A stretch of DNA of 64,000 bases from Lautropia sp. (GCA_030532895.1 JAUNKF010000006.1:87268-151267), one strand, 5' to 3'. Shown: positions 35,895 to 45,768, counted from the first letter of the stretch. Numbers and translations: made by a program. Notes: generated from the letters alone by a model not told the origin.

Positions 35895-36138
35895 GATGGA
35901 CTCGAAGACAGGAAGGTTTGCGGTACTATGAATGGAAGCAACCGCATAATGTACCGTAGAACGACGGTGCTGCGATTCGACAACACGCCTCAAGGCTCGG
36001 CTTGTTGCTTTCGGGGCGCCGGGACGGCAGCCATCGTGTTCGCGACATTGAGCGCCCGAGCGCCCGGCATCGTCCGCCGCCCGTGCGCTGCCCGGCCACC
36101 GCCAGGAGCCGGCCGACAAGAACCGGTGCACACGATTC

Positions 36139-36510
36139 ATGAAACTGCACGCTGACCGCAACGAGCATCTGAACACCATCACCGCCTACGGCGAAGACTG
36201 GGTCGACATCAATGGCACCCGCCACCACGGCGCGCTGCTGGTTCAGCCCACCGGCCCCGTGCTGCCCTGGCAGGTGGCGAGTTTCGAGGCGCTCACGGCC
36301 GCCGATTTCGAGCAATTGGCGCGACTGGCGCCAGAAGTGATCCTGCTCGGCACAGGCGATCGGCTGCGCTTTCCGCCCCCGGCCATCACCCGTTCGCTGA
36401 TGCAAGCCCGCATCGGCCTTGAAGTGATGGACGTGGTGGCCGCCTGCCGCACCTACAACATCCTGATGGGCGAAGGTCGCCAGGTGCTGGCCGCACTGCT
36501 GAGACATTAG
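36139..36510 (+). CDS. Mth938-like (DUF498) domain protein
   Basis: A 123-residue cytoplasmic protein of the Mth938/NDUFAF3 family. Visible features include ITAYGEDWVDINGTRHHGAL, PEVILLGTGDRLRFPPP and VVAACRTYNILMGEGRQVLA. The eukaryotic member assists complex I assembly; the bacterial role is not settled. It sits divergent to alaA with about 245 bases between, where both promoters should lie. Confidence 0.9.
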   Translation: MKLHADRNEHLNTITAYGEDWVDINGTRHHGALLVQPTGPVLPWQVASFEALTAADFEQLARLAPEVILLGTGDRLRFPPPAITRSLMQARIGLEVMDVVAACRTYNILMGEGRQVLAALLRH

Positions 36511-36621
36511 CCCAGTCATGCACACGGCTTCGTTTCCGCCAACGCCGCCCTTCAGGGCGTGACACCACGGCATGTCCAGCCACCGCTTCATCAACGCTTG
36601 AAAACAGAACAGGAAGACACC

Positions 36622-37098
36622 ATGTCCGATGCCGTCAACACCGTCTCGCTGGGCGAAGCGGTCGAAGACTTTGAAGCCATCACCACCGGCGGCCCGCTGC
36701 AGCTCTCATCGCTGAAAGGCCGGATGGTCGTGCTGTATTTTTATCCCAAGGACAACACCCCCGGCTGCTCGATCGAGGGCGCCGACTTTGCCGCCGTCTG
36801 GAAGGACTTTCTGACCGCTGGCGCCGAAGTCTATGGTGTTTCACGCGACAGCCTCACCTCGCACAACAATTTCAAGCGCAAGCTGTCCTTGCCTTTCGAG
36901 CTGATCTCCGACCCGGATGAAACGCTCTGCCGACAGTTCGATGTCATCCGCCAGAAAAACATGTATGGTAAGCAGGTGCAAGGCATCGAACGCTCGACCT
37001 TTCTGATCAACCGAGAAGGCGTTCTCGTCAAGGCTTGGCGCAAAGTCAAAGTGCCCGGCCATGTCGAGGAGGTCTTGAAAGCCGTTCAGGACGCCTGA
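36622..37098 (+). CDS. peroxiredoxin of the Bcp/PrxQ type
   Basis: A 158-residue thiol peroxidase. The peroxidatic cysteine lies in FYPKDNTPGCSIEGADFA (near residue 51). The usual PrxQ position five residues later holds no cysteine, so it is a one-cysteine or atypical form, with another cysteine in PDETLCRQFD. AGGAAG precedes ATG 36622; an upstream in-frame ATG at 36559 is less likely. Followed 16 bases later by the PIN-PhoH gene. Confidence 0.9.
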   Translation: MSDAVNTVSLGEAVEDFEAITTGGPLQLSSLKGRMVVLYFYPKDNTPGCSIEGADFAAVWKDFLTAGAEVYGVSRDSLTSHNNFKRKLSLPFELISDPDETLCRQFDVIRQKNMYGKQVQGIERSTFLINREGVLVKAWRKVKVPGHVEEVLKAVQDA

Positions 37099-37113
37099 AC
37101 CGACCACCCCATC

Positions 37114-38913
37114 ATGCCCTTACCCAAAGCCCCCAGCACCCGCGGTGCCCGCCTGGACATCAAGGCTGCTGCCAAGAACAAAGCCAAGGTGCGTCCTGCC
37201 AGCCGGCGCAAGCGCGCCGGCGCCGAAGCCGATGACAGCCAGCTGCCACTGACCGAGGCGGGCCTTGCCACACCATCGGTCACGGCAGCCGCTGTGGCCG
37301 AAGCCACGGTTTCAGCCACGCCCGCCGCCCCTGCCGCGTCTGCCACACCAGCTACGCCAGTGAGCCAGCCGCAGGCTGTGGCCAGTGCCCAGCCCGTTGT
37401 CATGCCCCCTCAACCGGCCGTGACCGGGGCGCCGCGTCCTGCCGTGACGGCTCCCTCACCGGCCGGCACCGGTCGCACCAGAGGCGGCAAACGCCGCGCC
37501 GCCCATCTGGACGCCATGCCCAACGGACAGGATCCGCGCAAGCTCTTCGTGCTCGACACGAACGTGCTGATGCATGACCCGACCGCGCTCTTTCGCTTTC
37601 AGGAGCATGATGTCTTCCTGCCGATGATGACGCTGGAAGAGCTGGACGACCACAAGCGCGGCATGAGCGAGGTCTCACGCCACGCCCGCCAGGTGAGCCG
37701 CAGTCTCGACGAGCTGATTTCCGGGGCCACGGGGCCGATCGAGGCCGGCATCCCGCTCGACAGCCTGGGCCACCTCGACGCCACGGGACGGCTCTTCCTG
37801 CAAACACGCGTGCTGGATGCACCGCTGCCGGATGCCCTGCCCCCCGGCAAGGCCGACAACCGCATCCTGTCGGTGACGGCCGCGCTGCGCCAGGCACATC
37901 CCGGCCGCCCGGTCACGCTGGTGTCCAAGGACATCAACATGCGGATCAAGGCCCAGTCGCTGGGTCTGCCAGCCGAAGACTACTTCAATGACCAGGTCAC
38001 GGATGATCTCGACCTGCTCTACAGCGGTTCGCTCGCCTTGCCCGCCGACTTCTGGCAAACGCACGGTGACGGGATGGAATCCTGGCAGGAGGGCAGCCAG
38101 AGCTACTACCGCATTCGCGGCCCGCTCGTGCCCTCGATGCTGGTGAACCAGTTCGTCTACCTCGAAGACGGTGGCAAACCCCTTTTTGCCCAGGTGCGCC
38201 GGCTGGAAGGCAATCAGGCCGTGCTACGCGTGGTGCGCGACTACAGCGAGGCACGACATGCCATCTGGGGCATCACGGCCCGCAACCGTGAACAGAATTT
38301 TGCACTGAACCTGCTGCTTGACCCGGAGATCGACTTCGTGACGCTCCTCGGCCAGGCAGGCACCGGCAAGACGCTGTTGGCACTGACAGCCGGGCTGGCC
38401 CAGACGCTCGACCAGAAACGCTTTTCCGAAATCATCATGACACGGGCCACGGTGCCCGTCGGTGATGACATCGGCTACCTGCCCGGTACCGAAGAGGAGA
38501 AGATGCAGCCCTGGATGGGTGCACTCGAAGACAACCTCGAAGTGCTGAACCGTGGCAGCGCCGGAGGCGAATGGGGCCGTGCCGCGGCCACCGACCTGAT
38601 CCGCTCTCGCGTCAAGGTCAAATCGATGGCCTTCATGCGCGGACGCACCTTCAACAACAAATACCTGATCATCGACGAGGCGCAGAACCTGACGCCCAAG
38701 CAGATGAAGACACTCGCCACCCGCGCCGGCCACGGCACGAAGGTCGTGTGCCTCGGCAACATCGCCCAGATCGACACGCCCTACCTCACGGAAGCCTCCT
38801 CCGGCCTCACCTATGTGGTGGAACGCTTCAAAGGCTGGGCACACGGCGGGCATCTGACGCTTCAGCGCGGTGAACGCTCGCGGCTCGCCGCCTTTGCGGC
38901 CGACGTGCTCTGA
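37114..38913 (+). CDS. PIN domain-PhoH ATPase fusion
   Basis: A 599-residue PIN-PhoH protein. The order is: Ala/Pro/Thr-rich disordered N-terminus (about 30-130), PIN nuclease domain beginning KLFVLDTNVLMHDPTALF near residue 143, linker, and PhoH helicase-like ATPase with Walker A LGQAGTGKTLLAL near residue 412 and Walker B YLIIDEAQNLTPKQMKTLA near residue 520. Such fusions unwind and cleave RNA in the species tested. The N-terminal disordered part is longer than usual. It follows the peroxiredoxin gene closely and ends at a clear terminator. Confidence 0.92.
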   Translation: MPLPKAPSTRGARLDIKAAAKNKAKVRPASRRKRAGAEADDSQLPLTEAGLATPSVTAAAVAEATVSATPAAPAASATPATPVSQPQAVASAQPVVMPPQPAVTGAPRPAVTAPSPAGTGRTRGGKRRAAHLDAMPNGQDPRKLFVLDTNVLMHDPTALFRFQEHDVFLPMMTLEELDDHKRGMSEVSRHARQVSRSLDELISGATGPIEAGIPLDSLGHLDATGRLFLQTRVLDAPLPDALPPGKADNRILSVTAALRQAHPGRPVTLVSKDINMRIKAQSLGLPAEDYFNDQVTDDLDLLYSGSLALPADFWQTHGDGMESWQEGSQSYYRIRGPLVPSMLVNQFVYLEDGGKPLFAQVRRLEGNQAVLRVVRDYSEARHAIWGITARNREQNFALNLLLDPEIDFVTLLGQAGTGKTLLALTAGLAQTLDQKRFSEIIMTRATVPVGDDIGYLPGTEEEKMQPWMGALEDNLEVLNRGSAGGEWGRAAATDLIRSRVKVKSMAFMRGRTFNNKYLIIDEAQNLTPKQMKTLATRAGHGTKVVCLGNIAQIDTPYLTEASSGLTYVVERFKGWAHGGHLTLQRGERSRLAAFAADVL

Positions 38914-38962
38914 CCCCGAACGCGATACACCGAGCAGAGTCCTCAGGCGCTTGCATCACCTC

Positions 38963-38995
38963 AGGCTCTTCCATTGGATGGGAGAGCCTTTTTTT
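38963..38995 (+). terminator. rho-independent terminator after the PIN-PhoH gene
   Basis: AGGCTCT (38963-38969) pairs with AGAGCCT (38983-38989) and seven T follow immediately (38989-38995). It sits 50 bases beyond the gene's stop. The 39000-39200 stretch after it is AT-rich and probably holds the acyltransferase promoter. Confidence 0.88.
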
Positions 38996-39402
38996 CATCC
39001 CTGGCAGCCGTGGCAAACAACAGGCCAGCAACCTGAAAACAACACACTGTGCATCAGCTTGATTTGTAAACCCATGAAAATCACGCTGAGTGACACTTGG
39101 TGAGAATGTTTCATGTTTAGGCATAAAAAGAACAAAAATGTCACATAAATGCCGATATAAAGGAAGTGAGATGGCTTTGACGCCACAGCGACAAGCCGAC
39201 AAGCATGCGCCAGACCCTCAGTTTGGCTGACGCCAACACGCACGCTTTCGGATCGTTGGCCATCCGCTTGTCGGGCAATTGGCGTCATATATCACCGACA
39301 AAGCACACGTTTCGTTGTTTTATTACGTCTCCTGAAAGGCCGATCGTCGGTCTTGCCGAAACAGCACCTTTGCGTTTGCCCCTTGCCCTCAAGGTGATCA
39401 CG

Positions 39403-40539
39403 ATGTCTGCCATGTCCCTGTCGGCCACCCGCCCGGTGGCCAGCCCGAAGCAGCCCACGGACAAAACGATTTACTCGATTCAGGCAATGCGCTTCATTGC
39501 AGCAGCCCTGGTCGTGGTCAGCCACATCCGCACCGAATACGGCATGGCCCCCTTCGGCAGCGCCGGGGTCGACATCTTCTTCGTGATGTCGGGTTTCATC
39601 ATCCACTACGTGACCCGGCATGGCGCGCCGCAATTCTTCACGCGGCGCCTGATCCGCATCGTGCCGCTCTACTGGCTGGGCACCCTCGGGCTGGCCGGCA
39701 TCGCCCTGGTGGCACCCAGCATCCTGAACCAGGTAACGGTGGATCTGCCGCTGCTGCTGGGTTCGCTCTTCTTCTGGCCGGTGTGGAACGACAGCATCCA
39801 GTACCACATGCCGCTCCTCATGCTGGGCTGGTCGCTCAACTACGAGATCCTCTTCTACCTGATCTACTTCGTGGCGCTGAAGATCTCGCACCAGCACCGG
39901 CTGCTGATCTGCTCCATCATGCTCGTGGCACTGGCCATGATCCACCCCTTCGTGGAGCCGACCTCGCCGCTCAGCTACTGGAGTGATGCCTACATCATCG
40001 AGTTCATCTACGGCATGCTGCTGGCGCAACTCGTGATGAACACCCGCTTTCTGCAGTATGCCCGGCTGCCGATGGGCGCGGCCATTCTTGGCTTTGCCCT
40101 CTTCTGCGTGCTGCTCCTGCCCTCCACTGGCCTGGTCACGCCCGCCATGGCCGCCGACAAAGGGTTGCGCGTGCTCGTGATCGGCCTGCCCAGCACCGCG
40201 CTGGTGCTGCTGACGCTGGCCTGCGAACAGTCCTTCCAGAAGCTGGGCGCAGGCGCCAAGCACAGCATCAACTTCCTGGGCGAGCTGTCTTACCCGATCT
40301 ACATCTTCCACATCTACGTGATGGGTCTGCTCAAGCGCGTGGGTGCCCTGGAGCAGAGCATGCCGGTCTACATCCTGCTGGTGAGCATCAGCACGCTGGC
40401 ACTCTCGGCCGCCATCTTCGTGTTCTACGAGCAACCGGTGCGCAACTACCTCACCCGCCACCTGATCCGTCGGCCGCAGAAAGCCAAACCGACACCGACG
40501 ATCGTGCCGCCCAATACCCGGATTGGGGCGAGTGCCTGA
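39403..40539 (+). CDS. acyltransferase 3 family membrane protein
   Basis: A 378-residue integral membrane protein of the acyltransferase 3 family (PF01757), about ten hydrophobic segments. Family landmarks are IQAMRFIAAALVVVSHIRTE with the catalytic histidine, GVDIFFVMSGFIIHYVT, and a C-terminal VFYEQPVRNYL. It probably O-acetylates a cell-surface sugar such as LPS, capsule or O-antigen, but the target is unknown. ATG 39403 was chosen with AAGGTGAT upstream; an in-frame start at 39205 would add 66 unconvincing residues. The upstream 39000-39200 region is AT-rich. Confidence 0.9.
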   Translation: MSAMSLSATRPVASPKQPTDKTIYSIQAMRFIAAALVVVSHIRTEYGMAPFGSAGVDIFFVMSGFIIHYVTRHGAPQFFTRRLIRIVPLYWLGTLGLAGIALVAPSILNQVTVDLPLLLGSLFFWPVWNDSIQYHMPLLMLGWSLNYEILFYLIYFVALKISHQHRLLICSIMLVALAMIHPFVEPTSPLSYWSDAYIIEFIYGMLLAQLVMNTRFLQYARLPMGAAILGFALFCVLLLPSTGLVTPAMAADKGLRVLVIGLPSTALVLLTLACEQSFQKLGAGAKHSINFLGELSYPIYIFHIYVMGLLKRVGALEQSMPVYILLVSISTLALSAAIFVFYEQPVRNYLTRHLIRRPQKAKPTPTIVPPNTRIGASA

Positions 40540-40597
40540 TTGGCCGCCGGTTGGATCGAGCGCCGGTTGTTCAGATTGAGCAGCGACTCAAACAAAG

Positions 40598-40649
40598 GCA
40601 CCGTAGGGTAAGTTGGCGTGCTGACAATTGCCAACCCTGCGGTGCTTTT
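40598..40649. terminator. bidirectional terminator between acyltransferase and dnaB genes
   Basis: GCACCGTAGGGT (40598-40609) plus TTGGC (40613-40617) pair with GCCAA (40630-40634) and ACCCTGCGGTGC (40634-40645) with one G-T mismatch. TTTT follows on the plus strand and CCTTTG on the minus, so it can end both convergent transcripts. Confidence 0.8.
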
Positions 40650-40723
40650 GTGTTTGAGTGCGCTCCCGATCACTCACGGCGAGGGAGAATCTCGCCTCAC
40701 TGTCGGCTCCCGTGTTAGAACGC

Positions 40724-42106
40724 TCAATAGCGCTGGCCGCCGTCATAGTAGTTGTCGAACTTCGTGTACTTCCCATCAAAAGCCAGCGTGACGGAACCGA
40801 TCGGGCCGTTACGCTGCTTGCCAATGATGATCTCGGCCATTCCCTTGGTCTCGGCCTCCGGGTCATAGCGGTCATCCCGGTGGATGAAGAAGATCACGTC
40901 GGCATCCTGCTCGATCGAGCCGGACTCCCTCAAATCACTCATGAGCGGGCGCTTGTCCTGGCGCTTCTCCACTTCCCGCGAGAGCTGCGAGAGCGCGATG
41001 ACGGGGCACTGCAACTCCTTGGCCAGTGCCTTCAAGGCCCGAGAAATTTCGCCCACCTCGGTTGCCCGGTTTTCACGGCCGTTGGGATTGGCCCCGGTCA
41101 TCAGCTGCAAGTAATCGACGACGATCAAGCCCAAATGGTCATACTGCCGTGCCAGACGCCGGGCACGGGCGCGCAGTTCAAAAGGGTTCAACGCCGGTGT
41201 CTCATCAATGAAGAGTGGAGCCCCCTGCATCTTTGCCATAGCGTCGGTCAAACGCATGAAATCGTCTTCTGTCAGCTGCCCCGTTCGCATCCGGCTCTGA
41301 TCGATACGCCCTGTGGAACCGATCAAACGCATCACCAGCTGCTCGGCCCCCATCTCCATACTGAAAACAGCCACCGGTGCCCCATACTGGATAGCAACAT
41401 TCTCTGCAATGTTCAACGCAAAGGCCGTTTTACCCACAGAAGGACGTGCCGCCAAGATGATCAGATCCCCCTTCTGCATGCCAGCAGTCATCTCATCAAG
41501 ATCGATGAAACCGGTCGGAATACCAGTGATCTTGCTTGGGTTTGCTCGACTATACAGCTCATCGATGCGCCTGAACACCTTATCGACGAGCGGGCCCAGT
41601 CCCTGAAAGTCCTTCTTTTTCTTGCCGTTGTCCTCGGCAATCTGAAACATCCGAGCCTCGGCCGCGTCCAACACTTCGTTCACCGATCTGCCCTGAGCGT
41701 TGAAGGCATCGTTGGCAATCTCCTCCGAGACCCCGATCAACCGGCGCAGAACGGCACGGTCTCGCACCATGTCGGCGTAATGGCGAATGTTGGCGGCCGA
41801 CGCCACGCTGTTCGAGAGGCTCGCCAGATAGGCTGGCCCGCCCGCTTCTTCGAGCTGCCCTCGCTGCTTCAGCGTGTCGATCACGGTGAGCGCATCGGCG
41901 GGTTTGTCCTGTTTCACCAGATCCGAAATGGCCGTCCAGATCAGCCGGTGATCCAGTCGGTAGAAATCGTCCTCGTTGATGATGTCGGCAATGTCTTCCC
42001 AGGTACGGTTGTTCAGCAACAGGCCCCCCAGCACCGACTGTTCGGCCTCGATCGAATGCGGCGGCAGCCGCAGATTGGCAATCTCGCTATCCATCGTCTG
42101 AATCAT
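40724..42106 (-). CDS. dnaB: replicative DNA helicase DnaB
   Basis: A 460-residue hexameric helicase. The N-terminal domain starts LRLPPHSIEAEQSVLGGLLL, the RecA-like domain has Walker A ARPSVGKTAFALNIAENVA (near residue 220) and the DnaB motif with SQLSREVEKRQDKRPLMSDL. Length is normal. An alternative ATG lies at 42094. In many betaproteobacteria it follows rplI directly; here 439 bases with a terminator separate them. Confidence 0.96.
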   Translation of the reverse strand: MIQTMDSEIANLRLPPHSIEAEQSVLGGLLLNNRTWEDIADIINEDDFYRLDHRLIWTAISDLVKQDKPADALTVIDTLKQRGQLEEAGGPAYLASLSNSVASAANIRHYADMVRDRAVLRRLIGVSEEIANDAFNAQGRSVNEVLDAAEARMFQIAEDNGKKKKDFQGLGPLVDKVFRRIDELYSRANPSKITGIPTGFIDLDEMTAGMQKGDLIILAARPSVGKTAFALNIAENVAIQYGAPVAVFSMEMGAEQLVMRLIGSTGRIDQSRMRTGQLTEDDFMRLTDAMAKMQGAPLFIDETPALNPFELRARARRLARQYDHLGLIVVDYLQLMTGANPNGRENRATEVGEISRALKALAKELQCPVIALSQLSREVEKRQDKRPLMSDLRESGSIEQDADVIFFIHRDDRYDPEAETKGMAEIIIGKQRNGPIGSVTLAFDGKYTKFDNYYDGGQRY

Positions 42107-42423
42107 GTCTCAAGAAAACAAAACCTCAGCGCCTTGGCAGGCTGTTCAAGTACCTCGACACTCACTACCCGAGCGCGTTGCTCACACCGCAACCCACTGA
42201 TTTCAGGGCATGAACTTCATGCCACCATCATGATCGGCCATCGAATGCCGGGTATTTCAGTAGCCTGTTAGAGCGTGTTGAAGAGACGCGCATCGAGCAA
42301 TAGATTGTTGCGGGAGCTACGTCCGTCAAGACACGCCCACAACATCACACTGACACATGCTCATCATCTCACAAGGCCGAAGCAGGCGGCTGTACCGGGC
42401 TGTGCGGCGCCACTGAAGGGCCG
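42107..42423. other. intergenic between rplI terminator and dnaB
   Basis: Upstream of dnaB this 317-base stretch must hold its promoter. I see no strong -35/-10 pair, no DnaA-box cluster and no RNA gene. Confidence 0.4.
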
Positions 42424-42462
42424 AAAAAAACGACACCGGTCCCAAAAAAGGAACCGGTGTCG
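42424..42462 (-). terminator. rho-independent terminator after rplI
   Basis: CGACACCGGT (42431-42440) pairs perfectly with ACCGGTGTCG (42453-42462). On the minus strand the stem is followed by a run of seven T (42430-42424). It ends the rpsF-priB-rpsR-rplI transcript about 84 bases past rplI. Confidence 0.9.
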
Positions 42463-42545
42463 AGTGTACGTCTACCCGGATGGTGTCTGATCAGAACGAA
42501 TCAAGACACATCCGAGTGGAATCGGGGCATTCGCCCGATTCACGA

Positions 42546-43001
42546 TCAGGCCGTTTCGCCCACCACGTTGATGGTGATGTCGACCAGCACGTCGGTGTGC
42601 AGGGCGACCTGGGCCGGGTGCTCACCGATGGTCTTGATCTGGCCCTGGGGCAGACGAACCATCTGCTTCTGCACCGACTCGAAGCCAGCCTTGTGCAGCA
42701 CATCGGCGATGTTGGCGTTGGTGACGGAACCGAACAGGCGGCCATCGACACCGGCTTTTTCGGTGATCGAGAACTGGCGGCCGGCCAGCTTCTCACCTTC
42801 GGCCTGGGCGGCAGCCAGCTTCTCGGCCTGGATGCGCTCCAGCTCGGCACGACGTGCCTCGAACTCGGCCACGGCAGCCTGGGTGGCGCGACGGGCCTTG
42901 CCTTGCGGGATCAGGAAGTTGCGGGCATAGCCGTCCTTCACGCGGACAACATCACCCAACTGACCCAGGTTGACGACTTTCTCAAGCAAAATAATCTGCA
43001 T
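42546..43001 (-). CDS. rplI: 50S ribosomal protein L9
   Basis: A 151-residue two-domain ribosomal protein. The N-terminal domain [35 protein letters not shown] is unmistakable, followed by the long connecting helix and the C-terminal domain. Last gene of the rpsF-priB-rpsR-rplI cluster. Confidence 0.98.
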   Translation of the reverse strand: MQIILLEKVVNLGQLGDVVRVKDGYARNFLIPQGKARRATQAAVAEFEARRAELERIQAEKLAAAQAEGEKLAGRQFSITEKAGVDGRLFGSVTNANIADVLHKAGFESVQKQMVRLPQGQIKTIGEHPAQVALHTDVLVDITINVVGETA

Positions 43002-43111
43002 CTTGTGCTCCTGCCAGACTGGACGGCGTGTTCTGATGGCCCTTCATCCGCCGGGGAAAATCCACCGGGAAAACGGGCCGACACGCACCGCCATCAGCCT
43101 TGCATCAGTAA

Positions 43112-43387
43112 TCAGTGGTTGTCGGTGTAAGGCATCAGGGCCAGGAAGCGGGCACGGCGGATGGCCGTGGACAGCTGGCGCTGGAAGCGGGCGCGGGTGC
43201 CGGTGAGACGGGCCGGAATGATCTTGCCCTGCTCGGTGACGAAATCTTTCAGCGTGTCCACGTCCTTGTAGTCGATCCACTCGACCTTCTCGGCCGTGAA
43301 ACGGCAGAACTTCTTGCGCTTGAACAGCGCGGACTGGGCGGGACGCTTGGGTTTGCGGTCTTTGCTGCCGCGACGAAAACCTACCAT
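43112..43387 (-). CDS. rpsR: 30S ribosomal protein S18
   Basis: A 91-residue protein with [20 protein letters not shown], then [20 protein letters not shown] text ([20 protein letters not shown]). Typical S18. It lies between priB and rplI, 24 bases after priB and 110 bases before rplI. Confidence 0.98.
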   Translation of the reverse strand: MVGFRRGSKDRKPKRPAQSALFKRKKFCRFTAEKVEWIDYKDVDTLKDFVTEQGKIIPARLTGTRARFQRQLSTAIRRARFLALMPYTDNH

Positions 43388-43411
43388 GATGAAACCTCAA
43401 TCAGTGTTTGT

Positions 43412-43783
43412 TCAGTTCAGATCGATACGTGTCAGGTGAAGCAACAGGCTTCGGCTGCTCTTGCGAAGCGGCGCCAGAAAACCGGTGACGGTCAAGAGGC
43501 TACCGGGTGCGAGGCTGTCGAGCTGGTGGGCCAGGTCGGCCATCGCCACCGCGCCCATCTCGAAACCGACCTGCCGTCCCAGCCCTGCTTCGTGCTGGAT
43601 GGAACGATGGGTGAGCTTGCATTCCATCACCGGCACACCGGCCGGGGTGTAGCGCATGGCGCTCCGTTCCGACAGGCAAGCACTCAGCACCAGGGTGTTC
43701 AGGCCATTGTCAGGAAAAAGCGGCTCCGCCTCGATGGCGGGCATGGCCTGCGCCGTGGCACCGTAACCTGAAGGCACCGACAC
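43412..43783 (-). CDS. priB: primosomal replication protein PriB
   Basis: A 123-residue OB-fold single-strand DNA-binding protein between rpsF and rpsR, its conserved place. Features: NTLVLSACLSERSAMRYTPA, GVPVMECKLTHRS and the C-terminal RSLLLHLTRIDLN. It helps PriA restart stalled forks. The first 14 residues before a methionine are extra relative to typical PriB, so the start at the GTG 43783 is not certain; a shorter form could begin at the internal ATG. Confidence 0.9.
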   Translation of the reverse strand: MSVPSGYGATAQAMPAIEAEPLFPDNGLNTLVLSACLSERSAMRYTPAGVPVMECKLTHRSIQHEAGLGRQVGFEMGAVAMADLAHQLDSLAPGSLLTVTGFLAPLRKSSRSLLLHLTRIDLN

Positions 43784-43793
43784 GTCTGCCGCT

Positions 43794-44180
43794 TTACTCG
43801 GCAGAAGCGTTGTTCTCGGCCGGTGCCTCGGAAGTCGTCACCTTGCGGGACTCTTCCTTCTGCAGGCGCTTGCTCATGACCGAAGGCCCGGTTTCGGCCT
43901 TGTCCATCCGCACGACCAGATGACGCAGCACGGCGTCATTGAAGCGGAAGGCGTTTTCGATTTCGGCCAGGCTTTCCTGATCGCACTCGACGTTCATCAG
44001 CACATAGTGAGCCTTGGCGATCTTCTGGATCGGGTAGGCGAGCTGCAGACGGCCCCAGTCTTCGACGCGGTGCATCTTGCCGCTGCGGCCTTCGACCATC
44101 TGCTTGTAACGCTCGATCATCGCGGGCACTTGTTCGCTCTGGTCCGGATGGACCATGAACACGATTTCATAATGTCGCAT
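43794..44180 (-). CDS. rpsF: 30S ribosomal protein S6
   Basis: A 128-residue protein beginning [20 protein letters not shown], with the S6 fold and the C-terminal [20 protein letters not shown]. The acidic/polar tail matches the family. ATG 44180 was chosen, in line with all family members. First gene of the ribosomal cluster; about 290 bases precede it and hold the promoter. Confidence 0.97.
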   Translation of the reverse strand: MRHYEIVFMVHPDQSEQVPAMIERYKQMVEGRSGKMHRVEDWGRLQLAYPIQKIAKAHYVLMNVECDQESLAEIENAFRFNDAVLRHLVVRMDKAETGPSVMSKRLQKEESRKVTTSEAPAENNASAE

Positions 44181-44473
44181 GGATTCCCCTTGTGGATTTC
44201 CGTGGAAAGAAAGCCACCGGTCAGCATTCACCTGGCCAAGGAGCCGCCTGACAAGGAAGATCGAACGCGACCGCCGCCCACCGAAGGACAGCGTCAACAC
44301 GCACCCAATCCGCACCCGAATCGATCAGCCCCAGCCCTGATGACTGCCGGACAAGTACGCTCAGGCCCTCTGAACAGGCACTGCAGCGACACTTGCCGAC
44401 CGTGTGGCAAGGAACCGAGGATGATAACCCGGAATCAAGGCTTTTTGAAGGCCGGTGCCCTGCTCGCAGATGC

Positions 44474-44776
44474 TCAAAGCGAATACAGACTGCCCTGCGC
44501 GGCGGCTATCAACATGGCCCGGCTCTTCAGTTGATCCACCACGCGGATGTATTCCCGCATGGCCTCCTCCTGTCCCGTACCGGCCAGTGCCTGCCAGGCA
44601 TCCCAGCGCGAGCGCCCCTCGAAGTCGGAGAAGCCAGGACGCCTGCCGGAGACATCACCCACCGTTGCCTGCTTCAATAGCGCGTACAACCGCAGCTGAC
44701 TGATGCGACCAGGGGCCACCGGCAGATCCACGATATCTTGTTGAGCCTTTCGGAACGCATCTTCGAGACTGGACAT
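44474..44776 (-). CDS. acyl-CoA-binding protein
   Basis: A 100-residue four-helix protein of the ACBP family (PF00887): LEDAFRKAQQDIVDLPVAPG, LRLYALLKQATVGDVSGRRP, DFEGRSRWDAWQALAGTGQE, then AMREYIRVVDQL. It buffers long-chain acyl-CoA esters in the cytoplasm. The family is mainly eukaryotic but recurs in betaproteobacteria. ATG 44776 was chosen; a GTG-initiated extension of 7 residues is possible. Confidence 0.92.
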   Translation of the reverse strand: MSSLEDAFRKAQQDIVDLPVAPGRISQLRLYALLKQATVGDVSGRRPGFSDFEGRSRWDAWQALAGTGQEEAMREYIRVVDQLKSRAMLIAAAQGSLYSL

Positions 44777-45117
44777 GACAATCACTCCCTCGGTCATGCA
44801 ATGTCCGCCGTTGCTGCCGATTGTCTTGCGGCTACGCGATGCTCCCCCTTTTAGCCATCACCCGGTCATGGCAGAGCCCGATCCGCCGAAGCGGCCAGAC
44901 TCAGGCCATCCCTGACGGATGATCCAACACGGACAGTATCGGAGAGATGCGTAGTGTTTGTTGCTTACTGTAAATAGCATACCCTCCCCCTCTGTCCGAT
45001 CCGATAGGGGTTATCCCTGTTCTACCCGATTTTGAGCTGGTTTTGGCCCACGAAGTTACCCGGATATCAACAAAAGCAGCCCGGCCCGTGTGGATCCGCC
45101 AACATTCAGCAGCGCTT
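44777..45117. other. intergenic, nothing recognised
   Basis: This 341-base gap contains an AT-rich patch around 44950-45010. I see no gene, hairpin with U-tract, RNA gene or repeated element in it. The acyl-CoA-binding-protein promoter should lie in its left part. Confidence 0.4.
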
Positions 45118-45768
45118 TCACGACAGACTGAGCGCTACCCTGAAGAAGCAGTCCCAGTCCGACACCTGCGCCATCGTGCTGGCTCCCGGCCGGGGCCGAA
45201 GCGCCACCAGCGTATCGAAGCGGATCCATTCACCTTCGATACCACCAAGCGTGGCAAGTCGTGCGCGCTCGGCAGCGGCCAAATTCGCGTAGCAGAGACT
45301 CAGGTGCGGCTCGAAAGCCGGCGCCGTCGGGGCCGTGAATGCCGTGTCGCCGGGCAAGGGGGCCGCCCTCGAAGCCGACCCGCGCTCATCCACCGACACG
45401 GCATCCATCATCGCGGCAACCAGCTGCTGGCGCCGTGCTGCAAGCATGGGCAAGGTGTCAGGATGCTGGCCAAAACGGATGAAGAGTGTCTGAAAATAGC
45501 GCTCGGTATGGCCTCGTGGCCCGGCCTGCAAGGACACCGGCTGAACATGAACCGGCAAGGCACGAGCCAGCGCTGCCCAGTCCAGCACGCTCGTGGGCAA
45601 CGCCCCGAGCGCGAGCGTCAGGTGTGGCTCGAATACGGGCCCGCCCGTGTCAGCGGCCAGCGCCTCGATCTCGGCCTGCAAGCGGGTACGCCAGGGTTCG
45701 GCCGGCACCAGCCACCAGGCGTGAGGCAGCCCATCAGCGGCCAAAGCGTCAGCGTGCCGATTTGCCAT
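45118..45768 (-). CDS. 2H phosphoesterase (2'-5' RNA ligase/LigT-like)
   Basis: A 216-residue two-histidine phosphoesterase. The paired HxT/SL motifs are EPHLTLALG (near residue 40) and EPHLSLCYA (near residue 165). Members cut 2'-5' or cyclic phosphate bonds in RNA. Between the motifs it reads QPVSLQAGPRGHTERYFQTL. ATG 45768 overlaps the end of the sugar-nucleotidyltransferase gene by 20 bases, so the two are coupled. The substrate is unknown. Confidence 0.85.
   Translation of the reverse strand: MANRHADALAADGLPHAWWLVPAEPWRTRLQAEIEALAADTGGPVFEPHLTLALGALPTSVLDWAALARALPVHVQPVSLQAGPRGHTERYFQTLFIRFGQHPDTLPMLAARRQQLVAAMMDAVSVDERGSASRAAPLPGDTAFTAPTAPAFEPHLSLCYANLAAAERARLATLGGIEGEWIRFDTLVALRPRPGASTMAQVSDWDCFFRVALSLS

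Noticed and set aside
39292..40461. Minus-strand open frame across the acyltransferase gene
   Set aside because: His/Gln/Asp-rich composition typical of the reverse strand of a membrane-protein gene; no motif.
44120..44145. Another GCACTTGTTCGCTC copy of the 3'-end motif
   Set aside because: It lies inside rpsF coding sequence and similarity stops after nine bases, so it is probably chance.
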